From positions 3,410,001-3,474,000 of the forward strand of contig JAYJMM010000116.1 in NCBI GenBank assembly GCA_037349105.1: DNA of 64,000 bases. Reading direction: 5' to 3'. The DNA is from Limnomonas spitsbergensis (taxonomy: Eukaryota; Chlorophyta; Chlorophyceae; Chlamydomonadales). The translations under genes were made by a program, and so were the position numbers. The notes beneath the pieces were generated by a model. The model did no database searches, was not told the origin of the DNA, and saw only the letters and a program-made list of their open reading frames with translations. The first letter of the stretch is position 1, and each line of letters begins with the position of its first letter. Below, one piece after another: positions 56,601 to 64,000 of this stretch.

Positions 56601-57153
56601 TTCACCTACCGCTCGATGTTTCACCTACCACTGGATTTGGCGCTCGATGTTTCACCTACCACTGGATTTGGCGCTCGATGTTTCACCTACCGCTCGATGT
56701 TTCACCTACCACTGGATATGGCGCTCATTTGGCTCACCTTCTTCAGCGTGGCTCATTTGACACAACTTCTGTGCGGATCTTATCAAATTGAGCTTGGATG
56801 TCTCACTTTCGACTGGATGGCTCACCTTCCGCCCCCGCGTGCTGTCATGTCAGATACATACCTGATCTACAACTTCCCGGCATTCTTCAGTGGCAAGCAC
56901 ATGAAGGTCGAAGACGAAGCCTTCTTTGAGCAGTAAGCCATCATGCCTGAGGCGTTGCCTTTCCCATGAATGTTGCCTGATATTAAAAGCCCTTGTGTCT
57001 TGACTCAGTTATGTCATTCTGGGACTGGCAACAGTGTGTGTCGGGCTATGTCATGCAAACCACTCCCTCTTTTTTATTACTCTTCCCTCCCGCATATGCA
57101 GATACTATGATTTTGCACCTGCAAAGGCATACAAGGAGGACACGTCCGCCTAA
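50604..57153 (+). CDS. GGH: Gamma-glutamyl hydrolase (folylpolyglutamate hydrolase), complete
   Basis: Exons: 50604-50674, 50756-50804, 51156-51215, 51902-51964, 52195-52256, 53899-54031, 54571-54638, 55216-55352, 55585-55713, 56188-56346, 56854-56932, 57102-57153. Total 1062 nt, 353 aa, all phases closing. Signal peptide (MMFSLAHVLLLVSCFLGHFA). Peptidase C26 landmarks: DRPIIGILTLPG, HSYISAGYVKWLE, GARVVPI, FLTGG, the nucleophile elbow HGHCLGLQLL (Cys151), MHNHHYG, IATALDRDGQEYVS and the catalytic FHPEK (His262, Glu264). The end is typical (LIYNFPAFFSG, then YYDFAP). The enzyme removes gamma-linked glutamates from folylpolyglutamates in vacuole, lysosome or secreted space, tuning folate retention. 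Introns 5 and 10 hold tandem repeats. Confidence 0.96.
51430..51660 (+). repeat. TGTACA-rich degenerate repeat in GGH intron 3
   Basis: Many TGTACA/GTACACCAT words at about 15-30 bp spacing, often followed by CATACTGT or CATTATG. Degenerate tandem origin is likely; several units are locally palindromic. Confidence 0.6.
52603..53825 (+). repeat. Near-perfect 42-bp minisatellite in GGH intron 5
   Basis: About 29 units containing GCCACCTCGGCAGTCAAGCG, CCCCTTTGGATCC and TGCCTTGGT. Apart from one G-to-A change (near 52908) and an altered last unit, the copies read as identical. The unit length is a multiple of 3 and has no stops in several frames, giving false ORFs of 401 aa (+), 493 aa and 310 aa (-). 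Confidence 0.97.
55760..55835 (+). repeat. Dispersed ~75-bp intronic repeat, copy 2
   Basis: Matches 24838-24912 word for word over most of its length, in the same orientation, inside GGH intron 9 about 45 bp after the donor. Confidence 0.8.
56463..56735 (+). repeat. 31-bp minisatellite in GGH intron 10
   Basis: About nine units of CTCGATGTTTCACCTACC with ACTGGATTTGGCG. Two units are shortened, lacking the ACTGG half. Starts about 115 bp after the donor. Confidence 0.92.
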
Positions 57154-57960
57154 GCTCCTGCTCCTACTGAATGGTGGTTTGAAATGGGTGCTGGTATGAA
57201 AGTGTGCAAGACACACTTAATCTACGAATGCACGGATGACCGAACACGCAAAGTGTGGTTCTGGAGCTGATATGAGACCTACGCGCAAAGAAAGCGCCTT
57301 AGGGTAATTGAATAATTTGAATTCAGCAGAAGGCTGATGCTGCCAAATAGCTGATCGAAGTCAAGAATGCATATCCCCAGACCAGATCACTTACGTTCAG
57401 TTCGGAGTTATGATCATGGCCATGCCCTAGAAATGAACGCTCTACGTAAAGACCTTCAGAAGTAGTCACAACCTTTACTGGCGAAACATTCACTTCTATG
57501 GCATGGCCTGAAACCTGATTTGTGAGGCATTCCGTGCGTGACATATAGGTATCAATTTGTGTAGCTTTTTGATTACAGGTTCATAGCTTTTGAACTAATC
57601 CGTCGACGCTCTGAATTTAATGTTTCTGTCACCTGCCAGTCTAATGTCAGTCCTGGGAAGGCTGTATCCTCCAGAGTGACCCAAAGTGCACTCTGATATC
57701 TACCACATAAACAATACTCTTATGGTGTCCACATCGTAAAAACATGAGTGTTCCAGAAATTCAAGACATATGATATCACCACCATGTACTGCGAAATTGT
57801 CCGTACGTGCGGTTACTATGCAGTACAGTAACCGTTTTTAAAAAATTTAAAATGAAATGGGTTTTCAGTTTCTGCTCCGTCAATAGTTTGTAAACTTCAG
57901 TTTTATGTCCTCAAACTGTTGGAGACACTATTTTACACCCTAATGCAGATGATGTGGTTG
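57154..57960. other. 3' flank of GGH, no gene seen
   Basis: AT-leaning non-coding sequence without repeats or recognisable ORFs. Confidence 0.45.
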
Positions 57961-60370
57961 AAGTTACCCCTCCCCCCTCTGCCTCCGGCCCTTGAGGGGG
58001 CATACTATCAGCCACCCTGTCCACCGAGCTGAATCGTGTCCCATTACCTGGATGGTGATGGGGACCCCGAGGACGGCCAAGGGGAGGCAGGCAGGCGTGC
58101 CTGGGTGCACCTGCACACCACTGATGATGACAGCCTGGCCTGGATGGCCACGCACCTCCACGGGGAGAGAATGCTGGTGAGGCTTTCCAATGTCAAGTGG
58201 CATTCATGCACATAATGGACGACCGGTCAGGTGGGCGGACCCGGTGGTGTGGGCCGTGATGTAGTTGGACCTGACTTGGAGGGTGCTGCCTGGGCAGCAG
58301 TCAGCAGGAATAACTGAGGTGGCGGCCGTGGATGAGCTATGGGCCCGCATCAAGGACCCAGTGCCCACGTGGCCCGGCAGAATCCCGTGTACGGACAAGG
58401 GGCTGCCGGTGTGGGAAAAAGGAGGCCTTGGCAAGGTCCCCTTTTGCTCTAAGCCGGAATTAGGCTTACGTGGAGCAGTGGAGGATTAAGGAGAGGCAAG
58501 CCTACCTAGAGAACAGGGCAGTGAAGCCACGGCCGTACTGGTGGACTGTGCTGGCCACCAACACGCTGTGGCACGTTGAGTTCACCACCCGCTGGGGGTG
58601 GACACCCTGCACCCGCTGTTCTTCTCCTCCTATTTTCCTGACCCCTTGTGTTTACTTCGGTCTTTCCTCCCAACCCTTTATCTTGGCGCCCACGCGGCCG
58701 AGCCTTTTTAAGCAGGGCCCATAGGTGTAACGTCATCCACCCACTGTTCCAGGCTAGGAATGTGGTGGAAAACGACAAAGAGCCGAGGGCCCTGACGCCT
58801 GACGATGGGGGCGGGAGTGATGAGGACTCTGGTTCTGAGGACGGGTGTGGCTGTCACGACGTATGGGTGCACCGCACGCAGGGGTGGCTTGTACATTCTT
58901 TTTGGTTTCGGATCCATTATGTTTTGTGGTACTTCGAGAATGCCTGGCTCGTTCCAGGCATTCTTCTCTTCTTACTCAAGTATACACGAAGTTGAATCAC
59001 CCCGTTTTAATCTGTTCTGGGACTAATTGTCTACCTGCGATATTTCGGCCCCTTATCAAGGCCAGGAAACTACACTGGAAGGAGATCTCTAGTTAACTCT
59101 ACACTGATCCTTTCGCTCTTAAGACCACATCACTAAGTATCGAAGCCTGGACACTACACTGTGCGAATAGCTCTAGTTACACACTACACTTATTCGCTAT
59201 CTCTAGTTCCATCTCCTCTACTTCCACTCCTCATTCTTCTTGTTCTCTCGCTTGACACCTCTACACTGCGAGCTCTCAGCTCAATCTCTAGAACTCAAGT
59301 CGACACTGCAAGCTGCTTCCCCAGCCTTTCCTGGCTACCAAGTCGATCTTCTGATCTTTCAGTTGATCTTCTCCATCAAGAGTCGTTCAGTCAGCTCTAC
59401 ACTCTTCATCACTTCGGGCAGCTTCGTCCACAAGTCCGATCTAAGCCGCCCCAACCTGTCAACTGTCGACATCAGTGCATCAGTCTTCACCAGGGTCGAC
59501 TTCACTTCGTAACTTCTGTCAACAGTAAGGGAAGAATCATCAAAGGTTAGTGCAGTAACCTGAGGATTAAGTCGAGGATAATCTGCTCACCAGACAGATT
59601 ATCGGTCCTGCACAGCAGGTTACCCTTGGTAAAGGGCTCCTAGCACTCCTTTACCGGCTGGTTGAGACCGGCTGGTTGAGACAACGCGGGCAAGGGTCCC
59701 GCAAGTGGCGTTCATGACGGGGGCGGATAGTACTGTATCATGATAGAATGCGAGGACGGCGGCGAAGAGAGGGAGCTGGAACAGGTGATGTTAGGAATCA
59801 TCAGCGACTTGTCTAACTCCGAGGGGGTGAGGGACCCACCCTCACCAAGGGTAATGGATCCACCCCCACCAAGGGTGCCCCTGCGGGCTTGCAGGCCTGG
59901 CCTACCGCTCGGAGGCAGGGTACCAGGCAGTGCGGAGGAAGCCTGGAGTACGGCGACACCCAGGGACTGGACCGCGGTACCTGGAGGCAGCAGTCTGGGA
60001 GCCTGCTGTGGCAGCGGCCTGCCCTCGCCCAAGCTTGCGGGCAGCAGTTGGGACTCCCATTGGTCTGCTCCTGATGAGCCAGATATCCGAGTACAAGCGG
60101 GACGGTCTCTCGTAGGTGGCCACCTACCATGAGGCCCTGGCGTCGGAAAGGGAGGTGGTGTTCACTTTATTATCCCGGCTCACTCCCTTTTAGGAGCTGC
60201 ACCGTGCCACCGTTTTTGCACAGCTACTGAGTTATCACGCGACACCTTGACTAGAAAGAAAGGTAGAAAGAAACGCGACAGTGAGTGGCTTGAGGATTAC
60301 TTCTGGGTGCTTTCCCTCAAGAAGGATGTCATACCCCCCCCTGGTCACACAAAGTAGACAATTGGTACTG
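57961..60370 (+). pseudogene. Degenerate coding-like block, perhaps a decayed mobile element
   Basis: Short protein-like stretches lie in different + frames broken by stops: WVHLHTTDDDSLAWMATHLH (about 58100), VDELWARIKDPVPTWPGRIP (about 58337), RPYWWTVLATNTLWHVEFTT (about 58520), ELEQVMLGIISDLSNSEG (about 59775) and YHEALASEREVVFTLLSRLT (about 60123). Between 59100 and 59650 is a CT-rich, CTCTACACT-type leader-like tract without coding. Also contains a perfect 10-bp hairpin (GAATGCCTGG / CCAGGCATTC) at 58938-58963 and a dispersed repeat at 58685. No known domain could be named; the decayed-retroelement reading is inference. Confidence 0.3.
58685..58740 (+). repeat. Dispersed GCGCCCAC..GGCCGAG repeat, copy 2
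   Basis: GGCGCCCACGCGGCCGAGCC, then TTTTTAAGCAGGGCCCATAG and GTGTAACGTCAT. Preceded, as at 63283, by CTCCCAACCCTTTA. Confidence 0.75.
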
Positions 60371-60504
60371 CCTGGTCGACTCTTGTACCTCGAACCAGGC
60401 AGTCAGTGATCTTACGTCGACATAAGGAAATACTGAAGCTCATGCTCTAAGCTACCTACTATCTTTATTGTGCATAATTTTCTTACCGGGTCCTCGGCAT
60501 TAAA

Positions 60505-62287
60505 ATGGTAGCTGAAGACCCTGGATGTCGCATGCTTAGGTCTGGATTCTCAAAACAGGCGAAGAGCGTGAATCTCACTGAACCTGCTTATGGATTTGGC
60601 ACTGCAAGTCGGGATAACTACTCGAAGGTAGGCTTTGCAGAATAAGCACGAACATCTTGCATCCTCAATTAACCTCTCGACGGGTTGCCCTCATCAATTT
60701 GCCATTTGCAAGTACAGTACATTATTATTTGCTGTCATAACTTCCCTGCCTGTAATTTAATCTACGTCTCACCTGTGCACATGCATGCTCTACCCGTAGT
60801 TGTACTTATCTCAGGAGCAATCGAAAGCCCAGTCGGGGAATGTCAGCCAAGGGGCGGTATACAAGGTTTACCAATCCATCGGGCCTCAACCAGACTCGAA
60901 GTATCCCTCCTCGGCTGCCTCAGGCTTTGGCACCTCGTCACGAGATGTCAAATATGGAGCTTCGAACACGCCTGGTCCAGGTAGCTACAGGCTGCTGAAC
61001 TTAGCATTGGCTGGCTCATGACACACGAGGAAGTAGGAGATAAATCATGGCAAAAAGCAAGAAATTGACGTGACATGTGCTGATATGCCCGTCGCAGGCA
61101 CATACCCTCGTGGAGGCGGCATCGGCCCGATGAAAGAGTCACGGCATGAGACCGCTTCACGCACCGTCTTCGGCAGCGCCACCCGGGACGGCGCCGCGAA
61201 AGTGTACTTGGAGGAGGAACTAATGAAGGTCAATTTCGGCAGAGCGTCCCCAGGCCCATGCTCCTACTCGACACCCTCTGGCCATGGCAAGCAACCGGAC
61301 AGCAAGTACGTCTCCTACCCTGCCTACAAGCAGGGCACCTCCACTCGGTTCTCTGAGAAGAACACATGGAAGGATGTCCCTGGTGCTGGCACGTATGCCA
61401 GCAACTACCCCTCGGTGGGCAAACAGACACTGTCAACGAAACAGACAGGGCCCTCGTCCAAGATTGGCACCAGCCTACGGGACGTGTGTACGAAGAAGGT
61501 GTGTGGGGCAAGCTTCCTATGTGTCAATCTAGAATTTGGCATGCCTAGACGAGGAGTGTGTGTGTGATGTAATACTGGGACAGGGGCATATTTTGATCGT
61601 TGTGATGATCATGTAATGGGCACAGAGCGTAATCGCACCTCTTGGTTTAACGTAGGGCTGGTTACCGGAAGCGTACCAATACACGTTACCCAAGTGCCTG
61701 ACTGAAAGGAAGGAAATAACAAAAATATGACATGCCTGCTATGGGGGGCATGCAATCAGGGCATGCCTCCTATAACTGTGGATGAGTAACTCCACCATGC
61801 TTGCCCGTCACACTTACAGGTGTACATCTCGAAGGAGCATGAGAAAGCGCTTTTCGGGGAAATATCTCCCGGACCTGGCAACGGACCAAGGCCTGACTCA
61901 TTTGGAACTCAGACGCTCTCCTCAAAGAAGACCAACCCAACATGGGGCTTCGGCACTTCCAAGGTGAGGCTAGAGAGGGTTTAGGGGTTTAGGCCCTAAA
62001 CAACCCTTAACCTTAAACTAGGCTAGAGAAAGCAAAAATACTGGGATAAAGCACCCAAAGGAAATGCAGAACACTTGGATCTGAAATGAGCCAACAAGAA
62101 ATACACTGCATACTGTTTTGTCTGGGTTCTATTATGCCTTGAATTTGGTGGCCTCAACTTCCAAAAATAATGGATGGTCATGCCACTTGAGCACCTTCTT
62201 GACCTTTTCTGCCTGTTCTATTTGCTCGCGCAGAGGACTAATGGATATGACAACAACACGCCCGGGCCGGGAACATATTACGCTTAA
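60505..62287 (+). CDS. PGP-repeat (SHIPPO/ODF3/CIMAP-type) flagellar protein
   Basis: Exons 60505-60627, 60815-60980, 61098-61498, 61820-61963 and 62234-62287 (TAA). Phases close to give 295 aa. The protein carries repeated Pro-Gly-Pro signatures: NTPGPGTYPRGG (across an exon junction), ASPGPCSYSTP, VPGAGTYAS, ISPGPGNGPRPDSFGTQ and the C-terminal TPGPGTYYA. Between them are FGTASRD, FGTSSRD and IGTSLRD modules, which look like a second internal repeat. Low in acidic clusters, rich in Ser, Gly, Lys and Tyr, and without membrane segments. Proteins of this kind line ciliary and flagellar microtubules or related filaments, so an axonemal location is inferred. The start codon is the first ATG of the first exon, in a short open frame. 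Confidence 0.85.
61970..62025 (+). repeat. Interstitial telomere-like motifs
   Basis: GGGTTTAGGGGTTTAGG followed by CCCTAAACAACCCTTAACC just after a donor. Similar short tracts lie at 4128-4166 (CCCTAAACCC), 9006-9025 (GGGTTTAGGG) and 56392-56422 (AACCCTAAACCCTTAACCCC). They resemble the plant-type TTTAGGG repeat but are short and degenerate. Confidence 0.5.
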
Positions 62288-64000
62288 ACCGCTCGTTGAC
62301 CAACACGAATGGGCTGGGGGAATACAGTGCCTCAACAGCACGTTGGCTTCATCAGGAAGCTGCCGAGATGACCTTGTTGTAGGTGCTCATGGCCTTTCCA
62401 GTTCCTTCATCCGTATTGCCGTCATCGTCTTCTGTTTTGGGGTTATTTGTTTTGCGGTAACGGTGCTTGGTGGCGTGGAATGTGTATTTTTTGTGCAGGG
62501 TGTTGTACGCTGGAATACACATGCAGAGTAAACTTGCAGGAAGTACTTCTGAGATATCGCTTTAGTTATGAGTCTTTTTGTTTTTTAATTCCATATTCCT
62601 AGGACTGCTGGTAACTGTTGACAATCTTGAGGATGGTTTCACACTAACCTAATATGCGGGGATTCTGCGCAGTCTGCGATTCTGCAGATTGATGCCTCGA
62701 TCCAGATAGCCTTTACCTTAGTACTTTGACTGCCCGTCGGGAACGCCCCGCTGGCTGAGTAGAGAGAGACTGTGGTTGATGGTAGGCATATTTTCGTCGT
62801 GATTAAATGTTCTTTGGGGCAGCCCTTTTATGTGATGTGTGTCAATACTCTTGAAGAATTAGATTAGCAGTTGTCACGTGATCTTGCAGAACAGGCAGGG
62901 GTGTAGGAATACTTCGCATTTTTGATGTTACATGTTGGATTCCGACCTGCTTCTCCCCTTGCTGAGTAACTTATAAAACATGTGGGAAGCTACTCAAGCT
63001 AGGCTGAAGCCCTCCAGCGTACGGTACCAACAGTACCGTGCTTTGCCCCCACGGTAGTACTGGAAACTACCTCACCCGTAGTAACGATTACCGGCTTTCC
63101 TTCAGTAGATTCCCTGAATCCTTGTCCACTGAAAATGCCGAGGAATGTCTGCGCTTTGTAGTGTTGGCCGTGATTCACGTAAGCCCCAACGTAAATTCTC
63201 CAGCAGCCTCAAAATCCCATACTTCCTGCGCAGGGTCAGTCATCAATGGGTACTATGCACTTCCTCCCAACCCTTTAGTTACGCGCCCACACGGCCGAGC
63301 CTTTTTTAGCAGGGCCCAGAGGTGTGACATCATTGACGCTGCAGTTCAGTCATCCTATGCTTGTGGAAGGGTGCTTGAGCCAGACTTTCCGTGGGCTGAG
63401 CCCTTGGTGCGTCAGTAACATATAAAGGAGAAACTTCAACCTTCATTTTGTATGGCGGTCTTTCTGGGCTGGTGGTGATAATTTCAGCGTCACAGGGATT
63501 CTCTCCCCTTTCTCCCAGCCTCTTTTCTTCCTCTTGGATGTGGATGAGTTCATTTCCAAAGCTTGGAGTCCTGAGATTGAGAGGGAGCAAACATAATTCA
63601 AATGTTTTTTTTAACCATCCCGTCTTAGAGAGCTTACGAAACCCCATATTTTCATGTTGGAAAGCTTGAAGACAGCACTCTAAATCTGGCCTGGAATGTA
63701 ATTGTGGGCCAAGTGTGGGCTCGATACGTGGTGGCAAATGGGAGATGGGAGGGGTGCACACTCCTCAAAACGACAAATTGAGAAGAAGAAACAAATTGAG
63801 AAGAACAAAAAACAAGAAATTCTTGTAGGAATCGGATTGAGAAGCGAGCGACACCTCTGCAATCCCCGTGTCAGATGCTGACGACTGACGCCATGGAATA
63901 TGGCATGCACTAGCACCATGCCCCTGGCATGTCATATTGTATTGGGGGGCATTGGGGCAGCTCCACAAACACAATCTCTCATGTTATTCAGCACATTCCC
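62288..64000. other. Region without a recognised gene
   Basis: Only short ORFs without homology. Contains copy 3 of the dispersed repeat at 63283-63335 and a small hairpin near 63021-63040 (ACGGTAC / GTACCGT). Confidence 0.45.
63283..63335 (+). repeat. Dispersed GCGCCCAC..GGCCGAG repeat, copy 3
   Basis: GCGCCCACACGGCCGAGCC, then TTTTTTAGCAGGGCCCAGAG and GTGTGACATCAT. Same order and strand as copies at 14539 and 58685. Confidence 0.75.

Noticed and set aside
56041..56936. 239-aa and 162-aa plus ORFs with a repeated CFTYHWIWRSM-type motif
   Set aside because: Read-through of the 31-bp array in GGH intron 10 in wrong frames.
58900..60420. Inverted AATTGTCTAC / GTAGACAATT and TGCCTGG hairpins as element ends
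   Set aside because: The matching arms are only about 10 bp with no consistent extension or target duplication, so chance is not excluded.

Overview
This window is nuclear DNA from a eukaryote. Every recognisable gene is split by GT-AG introns (one GC-AG), genes are sparse, and introns are stuffed with minisatellites. The gene set is a tandem universal-stress-protein gene, a kelch/coiled-coil/RING protein, a phospholipase B-like hydrolase, a plant/algal-style hemerythrin, an OPR/FASTK-like helical-repeat protein, gamma-glutamyl hydrolase and a PGP-repeat (SHIPPO/ODF3-type) flagellar protein. Together these suggest a flagellate green alga of the prasinophyte kind with a large repeat-rich genome. 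The lineage is inferred from gene content and style only. No prokaryotic operons, tRNAs, rRNAs or CRISPR arrays were seen.

Layout. 2-9464 (+): 3' part or all of a tandem USP-domain gene, introns full of tandem repeats. 9465-18492: mostly non-coding, with a small multi-exon gene or pseudogene at 12802-14204 and two TA-flanked inverted-repeat (MITE-like) elements. 18493-21536 (+): kelch-coiled coil-RING gene, 4 exons. 23524-36232 (+): complete phospholipase B-like gene, 14 exons, one intron holding about 3 kb of a 50-bp minisatellite. 36909-37271 (+): Ty3/gypsy-type integrase tail remnant. 38521-41233 (-): hemerythrin-domain gene, 6 exons. 44426-47689 (-): OPR/FASTK-like gene, 3 exons. 47925-49229 (+): small secreted or membrane-anchored protein divergent from the previous gene, 235 bp apart. 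50604-57153 (+): complete gamma-glutamyl hydrolase, 12 exons, with a nearly perfect 42-bp array in intron 5. 57961-60370: degenerate coding-like block. 60505-62287 (+): PGP-repeat protein, 5 exons. 62288-64000: no gene seen.

The exon models were built by hand from homology, splice consensus and reading phase. For the phospholipase, hydrolase, RING, hemerythrin, OPR-like, small secreted and PGP genes, the phases of all exons close exactly. Two products (phospholipase B-like and gamma-glutamyl hydrolase) have signal peptides and probably act in lysosome/vacuole-type compartments. The PGP-repeat protein probably acts in the flagellum.

The main oddity is repeat architecture. All eight large tandem arrays lie inside introns of + strand genes, several starting right at the 5' splice site, and many units carry 3'-splice-site-like modules. 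Separately, three local duplications have copied exon edges together with their splice sites.
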